Positions 56,223-64,000 of a stretch of DNA of 64,000 nucleotides are shown piece by piece. Under the pieces are notes generated by a model. That model did not search any database, was not told the origin of the DNA, and saw only the letters and a list, made by a program, of their open reading frames with translations. Position numbers and translations under genes: made by a program. Positions within the stretch are counted from its first letter, which is position 1; each line of letters opens with the position of its first letter. This stretch comes from Pseudomonas antarctica (lineage in GTDB: Bacteria > Pseudomonadota > Gammaproteobacteria > Pseudomonadales > Pseudomonadaceae): positions 2,356,001 to 2,420,000 of the forward strand of contig NZ_CP015600.1 in the NCBI RefSeq assembly GCF_001647715.1, written 5' to 3'.

Positions 56223-56790
56223 TGTTTAGTACCTGTCTGATCAAGGAACCGACACTCTGCGCGACTAAACGAGGGTGGTGGCTGTACGCAGGTTAGTCGA
56301 CCGGTCAGATCAGGAACCCGGCGCGCCCGAAGGCGCCCTGCGCACAGCCACCATAAAACTTCATGGGACAATGCGCCTGTTCTGAACCCCGAGCGACTAA
56401 ACCCGATCACTGATGAGCAGTGACGGACCGCAGACTAGTCATCGATTCCAACAGGCACAAGGCGGCAGGGATTGTCTAGGAAACGTCCTGCATTTTAAAG
56501 AGACACGCCTTGCTGGCCCTTTACAAACCATGACCAAATGCCACTAACCCGACCCCTAAAATAGGGCAGCAGGCTTGCCTGTGATTGCCATTGATATCCA
56601 CACATCGTGGGCTCTACACCGAACCCCAAGGCCCTAAAACCGTGGCGGTAAGTGGCTTTTTTGTAGGCGCTGCTTCCCCGCGATGTAGGCAACTTCCCAA
56701 ATGTTGCTCGGCCTTCCCGGGCTTGTGTCCAGGGCGTATTCGCTTGCTTATATTCCGACGCCATCTTCATTGCATCCAGGGATGTGAGGC
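56223..56790. repeat. Structured repeat region upstream of the DUF6124-like gene; otherwise non-coding
   Basis: 568 bp without a gene. The element GTCTGATCAAGGAACC (56235-56250) recurs as GTCAGATCAGGAACC (56304-56318), GCGACTAAAC occurs at 56261 and 56393, and its inverse GTTAGTCG at 56292. GGTGGCTGTACGCAG (56277-56291) pairs with CTGCGCACAGCCACC (56338-56352), enclosing GGCGC/GCGCC. The layout suggests a folded RNA or mobile repeat. The rest, to 56790, shows nothing clear. Confidence 0.5.
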
Positions 56791-57780
56791 ATGGCGCAGG
56801 GCTATATCAATGAGCGCACGACGGACTACCACAGCTTGAAATCCCGGTTGATGGACGGCGCCCTGAGTCGACCGCGCTCCGATCATTTCGACGTGTTGAA
56901 CCGGCACCTGCGCCCTGGGCTGGTGACGCCGGGGCAGTTGGTAATTGTGCCCGATACCTACAGCGTGAGCTGTTCGAGGGAGGAGGCCTGGCTGATGCGC
57001 CAGGCCGAGGTGATTCGTCGGGAGCTGGACGCTGGCGCCGGAACCCAAGTGGTCAACAACTACGACCTGCTGCAAAGCTTTCTGGGGTATGGCTCGTTGG
57101 GCGTGGGCAGCGCGACATCGGCGTGGGCGCGGCACCTGGACGAAGTGGCGCATACGCTGGAAGAGATTGAGCGGTTGCATCAGCACCTGAAAAGCGGTGG
57201 CTTGGATCGTAAGGCGTTTTTACGCCAGCGTAAGGCTTTGTTCGGCCTGCTGGACGCCCAATTGCAAGGCGCGGCGCGATTTGGCACCGGGTTGCAGGGC
57301 AATCAGGCGTTGAAGAAGGTGTTGGGGATTTCAACCAAAAGCTATCTGCATAAGGGCGAGATCGCCGGGTATGCGCAGCGGACGAGGGACATTGCGCAGA
57401 TGTCGAAGTGGTTGGGAAAGGGGACCTATGTGGGCTTGGGACTGGACGTGGGCGTGGCAGGGTTGGAGATCAAGGAGGCGTGTGTGCAGGGGCGGGAGGC
57501 GCAGTGTCGGCGGGCGAAGTATGTGGAGACGGGGAAGTTGGTGGGCGGCGTGGCGGGGGCTCATTGGGGAGGGAAGCTGGGCGCGCAATTAGCCCGTCGC
57601 GGCTGTGAGGTTTTTTTGGGCGTCGTGGCTAAAGGAAACGGTGCGCTGGCCTGCGCAGTGATCGGCGGCGCTGCGGGAGGGTATGCAGGAGGTAACTTCT
57701 TGGGCACTGGCGGTGCATTTCTGAGCGGGCAAATCGAACAGATCGACGGTGATTTGATCTTTCAGCCAGAGGGCACTTAA
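56791..57780 (+). CDS. Candidate antibacterial pore-forming effector with glycine-zipper C-terminus
   Basis: 329 aa, no signal peptide. Residues about 40-58 (HLRPGLVTPGQLVIVPDT) look LysM-like. A helical middle section follows (about 70-200), then a Gly-rich hydrophobic C-terminus: GLGLDVGVAGLEI, TGKLVGGVAGAHWGGKLGAQ and CAVIGGAAGGYAGGNFLGTGG. The gene ends 2 nt before a membrane protein that fits an immunity factor. This resembles type VI effector-immunity pairs such as Tse4/Tsi4, whose toxin has glycine zippers. No secretion genes are in the window. Role is inferred. Confidence 0.55.
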   Translation: MAQGYINERTTDYHSLKSRLMDGALSRPRSDHFDVLNRHLRPGLVTPGQLVIVPDTYSVSCSREEAWLMRQAEVIRRELDAGAGTQVVNNYDLLQSFLGYGSLGVGSATSAWARHLDEVAHTLEEIERLHQHLKSGGLDRKAFLRQRKALFGLLDAQLQGAARFGTGLQGNQALKKVLGISTKSYLHKGEIAGYAQRTRDIAQMSKWLGKGTYVGLGLDVGVAGLEIKEACVQGREAQCRRAKYVETGKLVGGVAGAHWGGKLGAQLARRGCEVFLGVVAKGNGALACAVIGGAAGGYAGGNFLGTGGAFLSGQIEQIDGDLIFQPEGT

Positions 57781-57782
57781 GC

Positions 57783-58145
57783 ATGGATTTTCAACTCATC
57801 CTGGCAATCTTTTTATTTGCTGGGGCGCTGGTTGGCTCAGGGCTCACTTTATATGCTGAATGCACAAAGCTCGACGCGCTGGAAAGCTGCTTCAGCGAGA
57901 ACAAGCTGGTCTGCGACAACAAACGGTTTTGGGGCAGAAATCAGCATATCGACAGGTTTCATCGCATGCTCGTGATCACTGAACTGTTGGGAATGCCTAA
58001 AATGCACGTCAAAAGAGGGAATGTGACCGAGGCTGAACTGGCGTCCGTCCCCTTGTCCCTCAGGCGTTGGGCGTTGTGGCCGTTTAATTTTGGGATGGCA
58101 TGGATTGCCGGCTGTATCCTCTGGACTGTCTTGTACGGCTGGTAG
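57783..58145 (+). CDS. Two-helix membrane protein, probable cognate immunity protein
   Basis: 120 aa. Membrane helices at about 4-24 (LILAIFLFAGALVGSGLTLYA) and 98-118 (WPFNFGMAWIAGCILWTVLYG), with a soluble loop of about 70 residues. Starts 2 nt after the putative toxin gene, so it is translated with it. An inner-membrane immunity protein would be expected for a pore-forming toxin. Codon use is less GC-rich than its neighbours, in line with lateral transfer. Confidence 0.55.
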   Translation: MDFQLILAIFLFAGALVGSGLTLYAECTKLDALESCFSENKLVCDNKRFWGRNQHIDRFHRMLVITELLGMPKMHVKRGNVTEAELASVPLSLRRWALWPFNFGMAWIAGCILWTVLYGW

Positions 58146-58470
58146 CCTACGGTTATTGCTCGACAAATCAGCCCCTATCGCGAGCCGGCTGCCCTGTTCA
58201 ATCGCCTCTCCACCCGACACCCAGGCACTGCATCAACGCTTATAACCTCGCTGGCAGTGTTGCTGAGTGCGCTGCCGTAGGCGTTCGGGTATAACGCCGG
58301 TTCTGAATTGTACCCACGGCGGGGTATGGCGAGAGTGGCGGGCTTGCGGTTTCGCAGGTGCTTACGCGCTACACGACGTCCGTGGTCTATCTTTGGTTCG
58401 AACGTCGGCGTCGAAAGGCATTACCCGACTCAGCAGGTATTTCAGGTTGAACACAGCCGTGGGACCCCGT
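58146..58470. other. Non-coding stretch upstream of the orphan sensor kinase
   Basis: 325 bp. The kinase frame is open back to 58267, but the extra 68 residues lack family character. No response regulator gene, terminator or recognised promoter was found here. Confidence 0.5.
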
Positions 58471-59748
58471 ATGGCAATGGACTTCAGGCACAGCCTGACG
58501 AAACGGATCGTGATTGTGTTTGCGCTGATGAGCGCCTTCGTGGCGGGCGTGTTTGCAGCGGGCATTATCGCCACCGTGCATGTGGTCGAATACAAACTCA
58601 CCAGCGCCGACCTCGGCAGCGGGTTGAACCGCCTGTTGCGCCAGGATGACACGGCCAGCTGGAGCCACCGCCCGGGCAAAGGCGAATTGTTTTTCGCCCA
58701 GGGTGAGCAGGGTGACCTGGCGCTCGACCCGTTGCTGACCGAGCTGGCGCCGGGTTTCCAGGAGGTCGACTATCAGGGGCGGGCCTACTACGCGGTGTCT
58801 CAGGTGGTCGATGGGCGCCAATACGTGCTGATGCGCAACCAGGAAAGCTTTAAGCAACGTGAGCGTGTGCTGTTCGGCGCGGTGGCGGTGGGTTTTATCC
58901 TGAGCATTCTGTTGGCGGTCCTGCTGGGCCGCTTGTTGGCGCGCCGCGTGATGGCGCCGGTGGTACGCCTGGCGCGGCAAGTGCGTCATCGCGACCAGTT
59001 GCTGGATGTAGCCCCGCCGTTGCATCCGGATTACGCCGTGGATGAAGTGGGGGAGTTGGCCTTGTCTTTCGACAAGACCCTGGGGCGCCTGCGCGATGCG
59101 TTGAGCCGGGAAAAACTGTTCACCAGTGACGTCAGCCACGAGCTGCGCACACCGCTGATGGTCTTGGCCAGCTCCTGCGAATTGTTGCTCGGTGACCCTT
59201 CGCTGGATCAACGTTCGGTGGCCCAGGTGGGCCGGATTGCGCGGGCCACCGATGAGATGCGGCAACTAGTGGACACCTTCCTGATGCTGGCGCGGGCCTC
59301 GGGTGCCCAGGGCCATGGCGCTCAAGCAACGTTGAAGGACGTGGCGGATGGCCTGGTGGAAATCTGGGGGCGAATGATTCGCGAAAAAGGCCTCGAGTTC
59401 ATTTATGAAAGCGAACACACCTCACCCGTGGAGTACAACCTGACGCTGTTGCAGTCGGTTATGGGCAACCTGCTGCGTAATGCCTGGCACTACACCGACA
59501 GCGGCTTTATTCGACTGACCTTGAGCGAGCACGGTTTTCGTGTGGAGGACAGCGGCATTGGCATTCCCGATCACAAGCGCGAGGCGATGTTCCAGCCCTT
59601 TGTCAGAGGTGAACACAGCCGGGGAGAAGGGCTGGGGCTTGGCCTGTCGTTGGTGCAGCGTATTTGCAGCACCCAGCGGTGGCGGGTTGAACTCACCGCC
59701 AGGCAACCGAATGGGTGTTGTTTTTCGGTTGACCTGACGGCGAGTTGA
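58471..59748 (+). CDS. Orphan sensor histidine kinase
   Basis: 425 aa. Helix near 11-33 (IVIVFALMSAFVAGVFAAGII), a periplasmic part of about 100 residues, helix near 136-156, HAMP, HisKA with the His in TSDVSHELRTPLMVLASSCELL, HATPase (NLLRNAWHYTDSG; VEDSGIGIPDHKREAMFQPF; GEGLGLGLSLVQRI). No response regulator lies beside it, unusual for this type. Start could be 58471 or 58477. Confidence 0.87.
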   Translation: MAMDFRHSLTKRIVIVFALMSAFVAGVFAAGIIATVHVVEYKLTSADLGSGLNRLLRQDDTASWSHRPGKGELFFAQGEQGDLALDPLLTELAPGFQEVDYQGRAYYAVSQVVDGRQYVLMRNQESFKQRERVLFGAVAVGFILSILLAVLLGRLLARRVMAPVVRLARQVRHRDQLLDVAPPLHPDYAVDEVGELALSFDKTLGRLRDALSREKLFTSDVSHELRTPLMVLASSCELLLGDPSLDQRSVAQVGRIARATDEMRQLVDTFLMLARASGAQGHGAQATLKDVADGLVEIWGRMIREKGLEFIYESEHTSPVEYNLTLLQSVMGNLLRNAWHYTDSGFIRLTLSEHGFRVEDSGIGIPDHKREAMFQPFVRGEHSRGEGLGLGLSLVQRICSTQRWRVELTARQPNGCCFSVDLTAS

Positions 59749-59757
59749 ACGCCTTTT

Positions 59758-61104
59758 TCAGCGCATGTGCAGAATAATCGGACTGCTGCTGGCCGGGTCG
59801 GTATGCCCGCGCAGCTTGCCGACCGCCTGTGCGTCGACCGCGCCACCGTGGTTGCCCCACGTGCTGCGCACGTAGGTCAACACCTGAGCGATTTCCGGGT
59901 CGGACAGTTGTTCACGAAACGCTGGCATGCGGTAGGCGTCCGGTACACCGGCGGCGACCACGCGTTGCGAGCCGTTGAGGGTGATATTGATCGCCGAGGC
60001 GCTTTCCTTTGCCAGTGCCGAGGTGGCGCCGGCCAAGGGAGGCATCCACTCGGGTTGGCCCTTGCCGTCGAGGCCATGGCAGGACGCGCAGCGGGTCGCG
60101 TAGGTGTGGGCACCGGGGATGTCCGGGCGCGCGTCGGCGGCCACGGCCTGGTATTGCCAGGCCGTGCCGTCACGCTGCGGGTCGCCGGGCAGTGACTTGA
60201 GGTAACGCGCGATCGCGGCCAGGTCCTCATCGGCCATGAACTGCGTGGAGTTGTTGAACGCTTCGGTCATCGAGCCGTAGACCACCGCATGTTTGTTGCG
60301 CCCGACCTTGAGGAACTGCACGATTTCAGGCTCGCTCCAACGGCCCAATCCGGTGTTGGGGTCCTGGCGCAGGCTCGGCGCGTACCAGCCGTCGAGCAAC
60401 GCGCCGGCGAGGTACGGCGCGCCGGACTCGTCCAGCGCCTTCTCGTTGAAGGCCAGGCCGCGTGGCGTGTGGCAACTGCCGCAGTGGCCCGGGCCCTGGA
60501 CGATATACGCGCCACGGTTCCACAGCGCATCCTCGCCGGGTTTGGCGGCGTAGGTGGCGTTCGGCGCGAACACCCCGTTCCACAGCGCGATGGGCCAGCG
60601 CAGGTTGAGCGGCCAGGGAATGTCGCTAGGGATGTTGGGCTGCTTGGCCGGTTCTATGCCTTTCATGAAAAACGCGTACAGCGCGCGCATGTCATCATCG
60701 CTGAGCTTGGCATAAGACGGGTACGGCATGGCCGGGTAGAACCGTCGGCCGCCCGGCGCAACACCGTGGCGCACCGCCCGGTCGAAGTCGGCTGCGGTGT
60801 AGGCGCCGATACCGGTTTCGCGGTCCGGGGTGATGTTGGTGGCGTGAATGGCGCCCAGCGGGGTGGCCATCTCCAGGCCGCCGGCGAACGGCGCCTTGCC
60901 CGGCAGGCTGTGGCAGGCCACGCAGTCGCTGAGGCGGGCAACGTACTCGCCACGGCTGACCAGGGCCGGGTCGAAGCTGGTGGTTTGTTCGTGTTCGAGC
61001 GGTGAGGCGGGCTGGCGGGTGACGTACCACGCCAGCAGTGCGGCTATGACCGCGCAGGCCAGCGCCAGCCAGCCTGCGGTTGCAGCCAATCGTCGGTTGT
61101 TCAT
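59758..61104 (-). CDS. Triheme cytochrome c subunit of a dehydrogenase
   Basis: 448 aa. An N-terminal membrane anchor (WLALACAVIAALLAWYV) precedes three CxxCH heme sites: CVACH at 61-65, CGSCH near 208 and CASCH near 340. Similar proteins pass electrons from periplasmic molybdenum or PQQ dehydrogenases to the respiratory chain. It is the last gene of the unit with a molybdenum subunit and an iron-sulfur subunit, and starts 16 nt after the Mo-subunit gene. Confidence 0.88.
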   Translation of the reverse strand: MNNRRLAATAGWLALACAVIAALLAWYVTRQPASPLEHEQTTSFDPALVSRGEYVARLSDCVACHSLPGKAPFAGGLEMATPLGAIHATNITPDRETGIGAYTAADFDRAVRHGVAPGGRRFYPAMPYPSYAKLSDDDMRALYAFFMKGIEPAKQPNIPSDIPWPLNLRWPIALWNGVFAPNATYAAKPGEDALWNRGAYIVQGPGHCGSCHTPRGLAFNEKALDESGAPYLAGALLDGWYAPSLRQDPNTGLGRWSEPEIVQFLKVGRNKHAVVYGSMTEAFNNSTQFMADEDLAAIARYLKSLPGDPQRDGTAWQYQAVAADARPDIPGAHTYATRCASCHGLDGKGQPEWMPPLAGATSALAKESASAINITLNGSQRVVAAGVPDAYRMPAFREQLSDPEIAQVLTYVRSTWGNHGGAVDAQAVGKLRGHTDPASSSPIILHMR

Positions 61105-61120
61105 GGGCGTTCCCTGTCGG

Positions 61121-63358
61121 TTAGCTGAAGGTGTATCGGCTCAATGGCAAGCTGCGGATACGCTGGCCGGTCAGGTGCGCCACCGCATTGGCCACGGCTG
61201 GCGCCACTGCGGGTAACGGCGGTTCACCGATGCCGCCCATCTTTTCGCCACTTTCGACGATCCGTACGTGCACCTGCGCCATACGCGAAGCCGGCAGGAT
61301 CGGGTACAGGTCGTAGTTGCGCGCCCGTGGTTTGCCATCCACGTACACCGCTTCCTCCAGCAACGTTTGAGATAAGCCCAAAGCCACGGCGCCATTGACC
61401 TGCGCCTCGACGATTGCCGGGTTGACGATGCTGCCCGGGTCAATGGCTTCCCAGATATGGTGCACCTTGACCTGGCCGCTTTCGATCGACACTTCGGCGA
61501 TCACCGCCGCGTGCGAGCCGAACGGCGAGGCCATGGCCACGCCCCGTGCCCGACGCGTGCCGTCCTCGGCCGTGTAGGGGCCACGTTTCCAGCCACCGGA
61601 CAAATCGCCCGCCGCTTGCAGCAGGGTGGTCAGCCGCTTGTTGTCGCGCAGCAGGTGCAGGCGCAGCTCGTAGGGGTCGTGGCCGCCTTTGTCGGCCAGT
61701 TCGTCGAGGAACGCTTCGTAGAAAAAGTCATTCAGCGAATTGCCCACCGAACGCCAGTAGCCGAGCATGGCCGGGCCCTTGACGTAGATCTGCGCGATGC
61801 GTTTGTTGGGGATGGCGTAGGACTTGCCCGACAACCCTTCGAGCGCCGTGGGGTCGAGTTTTTCGCCCTGTTTGCCGGCGATGGCTTCGGAGGGGCCTTC
61901 GGTGGCGCTGACCGCCTCAATGGCCACTGGCAAGCCTTTGTCGTCCAGCGCAGCGCGGAACTTGACCACAGCGACCGGGCGCAACACGTCGCGCAGGAAC
62001 TCTTCTTCGCGGCTCCAGATCAGTTTGATCGGGCGGCCTACCGCTTTGGCCAAGGCGATGGCCTGCGGGTAGGGGTTGGCCGAGTCATACAGGAAATGCC
62101 GGCCAAAAAAACCGCCCAGCAGCGGCGAGTGCAGGGTGATTTGTTCAATGGAGAGCCCGGTGCGCTTGGCCATGTCGGCGCGGAACATATCCGGTGCCTG
62201 GTTGGGCAACCACACCTCCAGCGAGCCGTCTGGGTTGAAACGCGCCAGGGCTGAAGGGGGCTCCAGCTGAGCGTGGTTGAGGTATTGGTTGTGGTAGGTC
62301 GCTTCAATTTTGGTCTTGGCGTTGGCCAGCGCGCCGGCCACATCGCCTTCGTTCTCGTCGTCACGGGCCGGGCCCTGTTGGGCGGCGAGGAAGTCGCGGT
62401 ACTTGTCGCTGGAGAAGTCCGCGGGCATCGCGCGCACGGTCGAACCGGCAGCCGCTTCCAGCCATTCCACCTGGATCGCCTCCACCGCCCGCTTGGCATG
62501 CCACCAGCGTTCGGCAACGACCGCCACTGCACCTGGCAGTTGGTGAACCGAGTGCACGCCTTTCATGGCCTCGACCTGTGCCTGGTTGCGCAGGCTGCCG
62601 ACGGTCATGCCCAGGCGTGGCGCGTGCTGGACGGCGGCGTGGAGCATGCCGTCTACCTTGAGGTCGATGCTGTATTGCGCCTTGCCGGTGGATTTGTCGT
62701 AGGCATCCAGACGTTTCACCGGCTTGCCGATCCAGCGGAACTGGCTGGGGTCGCGCAGTGTAATCGTGGCCGGGTCGGGCACCGGCATGTCCAGGGCACG
62801 ACCGGCCAACTCACCGTAACCCAGCGAGCGGCCGGAAGCAGCGTGTACGACGCGGCCGGGCTGTGTGGTCAGTTGGGCCACGGGCACGCCCAATTGCTCG
62901 GCACCGGCCTGCAGCAACATGGCGCGGGCCAGGGCGCCGAGGCGGCGCATGGTCGGGTAGCTCATGCGGATGGACATGCTGCCACCGGTGATGCGCATAC
63001 CGTTTTCCATCACCACATAGGCTTCGCCGGGCGGTGCGGCCTCGACCACGAAGGTGGCGGGGTCGGCATCCAGTTCTTCGCCGACGATCTGCGCCATGGC
63101 GGTGTGGGTGCCTTGGCCGCCTTCCATGAAGGGGCTGAGCAGGCGCACGCTGCCGTCCGGGCGAATCTCGAGAAATGCCGGCACCTGGGTCCCGCGTTCT
63201 GCCGGGCCGGCCGTGGCGGCGTAAGCCCTGGACGCGCCCAGTGGCAGGCCGAAACCTATGACCAGCGCACCGACGGCGGTGCTGGCCAGAAAACGCCGGC
63301 GCGACAGATTGACCGGTTCGCCCAATGGCGCATCGAGTATTTCGTTGCGCGTATTCAT
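61121..63358 (-). CDS. Molybdopterin-binding subunit of an xanthine-oxidase-family dehydrogenase (IorB type)
   Basis: 745 aa. Tat signal SRRRFLASTAVGALVIGFGL. Molybdopterin-site segments include EGGQGTHTAMAQIVGEEL, QAPDMFRADMAKRTGLS and LLGGFFGRHFL; the catalytic Glu lies in MGGIGEPPLPAVAPAVANAV near the C-terminus. Relatives hydroxylate N-heterocycles or oxidise aldehydes (isoquinoline or nicotinate oxidoreductases). The start at 63358 overlaps the small-subunit stop (TGATG). Substrate unknown. Confidence 0.9.
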   Translation of the reverse strand: MNTRNEILDAPLGEPVNLSRRRFLASTAVGALVIGFGLPLGASRAYAATAGPAERGTQVPAFLEIRPDGSVRLLSPFMEGGQGTHTAMAQIVGEELDADPATFVVEAAPPGEAYVVMENGMRITGGSMSIRMSYPTMRRLGALARAMLLQAGAEQLGVPVAQLTTQPGRVVHAASGRSLGYGELAGRALDMPVPDPATITLRDPSQFRWIGKPVKRLDAYDKSTGKAQYSIDLKVDGMLHAAVQHAPRLGMTVGSLRNQAQVEAMKGVHSVHQLPGAVAVVAERWWHAKRAVEAIQVEWLEAAAGSTVRAMPADFSSDKYRDFLAAQQGPARDDENEGDVAGALANAKTKIEATYHNQYLNHAQLEPPSALARFNPDGSLEVWLPNQAPDMFRADMAKRTGLSIEQITLHSPLLGGFFGRHFLYDSANPYPQAIALAKAVGRPIKLIWSREEEFLRDVLRPVAVVKFRAALDDKGLPVAIEAVSATEGPSEAIAGKQGEKLDPTALEGLSGKSYAIPNKRIAQIYVKGPAMLGYWRSVGNSLNDFFYEAFLDELADKGGHDPYELRLHLLRDNKRLTTLLQAAGDLSGGWKRGPYTAEDGTRRARGVAMASPFGSHAAVIAEVSIESGQVKVHHIWEAIDPGSIVNPAIVEAQVNGAVALGLSQTLLEEAVYVDGKPRARNYDLYPILPASRMAQVHVRIVESGEKMGGIGEPPLPAVAPAVANAVAHLTGQRIRSLPLSRYTFS

Positions 63359-63825
63359 CAGGCGCTCTCCGTCCTGGCAGGTTGGGCGGCCAGGTCGTGC
63401 ACGGCCGTGCGGATGGCGTTGTAGGTGCCACAGCGGCACAGGTTGATCATGGCGGCTTCAATCTGTGCATCAGTAGGCGCAGGGGTGTGCTTGAGCAGCG
63501 CGGTAGCGGCCATCACCTGACCGGATTGGCAGTAACCGCATTGCGCCACCTGGTGCTCGACCCAGGCCGCGACCACGCGCTTGCCCACGTCATCGGTTTC
63601 AATCGACTCGATGGTGGTGACCTCGCGGCCGACCACTGCGGCCACCGGCGTGACGCAGGAACGCACGACATTACCGTCCACCAGTACCGAGCAGGCGCCA
63701 CACTGGGCCAGGCCGCAGCCGTACTTGGTGCCGGTCATCCCCAGGTCATCGCGGATCACCCATAGCAACGGCGTGTCGGCGTCGGCATCGACCTCATAGG
63801 CTTTTTGGTTGATACGTAATTGCAT
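63358..63825 (-). CDS. 2Fe-2S subunit of the molybdenum dehydrogenase (IorA type)
   Basis: 155 aa. Plant-type 2Fe-2S Cys set in KYGCGLAQCGACSVLVDGNVVRSC and a second cluster in CGYCQSGQ and CRCGTYNAIR. It passes electrons from the Mo centre to the triheme cytochrome. First gene of the three-gene unit; no signal peptide, so it is probably exported with the Tat-carrying large subunit. Confidence 0.92.
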   Translation of the reverse strand: MQLRINQKAYEVDADADTPLLWVIRDDLGMTGTKYGCGLAQCGACSVLVDGNVVRSCVTPVAAVVGREVTTIESIETDDVGKRVVAAWVEHQVAQCGYCQSGQVMAATALLKHTPAPTDAQIEAAMINLCRCGTYNAIRTAVHDLAAQPARTESA

Positions 63826-64000
63826 GGTTCACCTGCTGATCATCGGTTGATGTGGCTTTTCTTATAAGTTGCCCATCGTTGCACTCTAGACCACGGTGCA
63901 AGGCCTATCTATCCCGTCATCGATAACTCGCAGGATCAGGCAAGTATTCAAGAGGATTGCACGCTTAATGACGGTCCCCCAGCCTGTAGGCCTTCGCTGA
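63826..64000. promoter_or_regulatory. Upstream region of the molybdenum dehydrogenase operon
   Basis: 175 bp before the first gene on the minus strand. A TATAAG box (near 63861-63866) is present, but no convincing -35 partner or regulator site was found. Otherwise nothing is recognised up to the window end. Confidence 0.3.

Noticed and set aside
58267..58470. Longer start for the orphan sensor kinase
   Set aside because: The additional 68 residues are not kinase-like and the membrane segment starts normally from 58471.

Overview
The window is chromosomal DNA from a fluorescent Pseudomonas of the P. fluorescens group. The evidence is the gacA-uvrC-pgsA-tRNA-Gly block with the usual TTG start of gacA, REP/REPIN repeats containing a TGTGGGAGC core, the dauBAR D-arginine operon, and a locus arranged like the PAO1 aru/PA4975-PA4979 region. 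GC content is high throughout and no integrase, transposase or CRISPR array was seen.

Layout. 1-4.8 kb: a lytic-transglycosylase-like lipoprotein, an internally duplicated membrane protein, a nitrilase-family hydrolase, a decayed amino-acid 2-monooxygenase fragment, an FKBP isomerase and a GNAT acetyltransferase. 4.8-16.4 kb: an oxyvinylglycine-type cluster that I recognise as the gvg locus for 4-formylaminooxyvinylglycine (germination-arrest factor) described in P. fluorescens WH6. It has a divergent MocR regulator, an SGNH-like protein, a heme-oxygenase-like diiron protein, amidinotransferase, carbamoyltransferase, class III aminotransferase, formyltransferase, two LysE exporters and two very small ORFs (27 and 47 aa). 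16.4-20.4 kb: mgtA and an mgtC-family gene behind a long structured leader. 20.4-25.5 kb: a NarL-type regulator, an EvgS/BvgS-type hybrid kinase and a degenerate receiver. 25.5-33.8 kb: an aldo/keto reductase, a TetR regulator and a CoA/thiamine-diphosphate operon resembling the aruI locus without aruH.

33.9-35.5 kb: a DAHP synthase preceded by an apparent two-ORF aromatic attenuator (a leader peptide ending in a run of Phe/Tyr/Trp codons, a strong terminator, then a Tyr-rich short ORF). 35.6-41 kb: a second nitrilase-family hydrolase with a GNAT, a divergent pair of phage-type HTH regulators, gacA, uvrC, pgsA and tRNA-Gly(GCC). 41-51.9 kb: a nuclease lipoprotein, two OmpR-type two-component systems with small membrane or lipoprotein partners, and dauBAR with a cationic amino-acid binding protein. 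52-55.6 kb: a complete Fe(III) ABC importer of the FbpABC type.

55.8-58.1 kb: a REPIN, a DUF6124-like gene beside an unusual structured repeat region, and a candidate pore-forming toxin with its membrane immunity protein. 58.3-64 kb: an orphan sensor kinase and a three-gene molybdenum hydroxylase (2Fe-2S subunit, Mo subunit, triheme cytochrome c).

Most start codons were chosen from Shine-Dalgarno spacing, signal peptides or gene overlap. Family assignments come from motifs read in the translated sequence; no database search was run.
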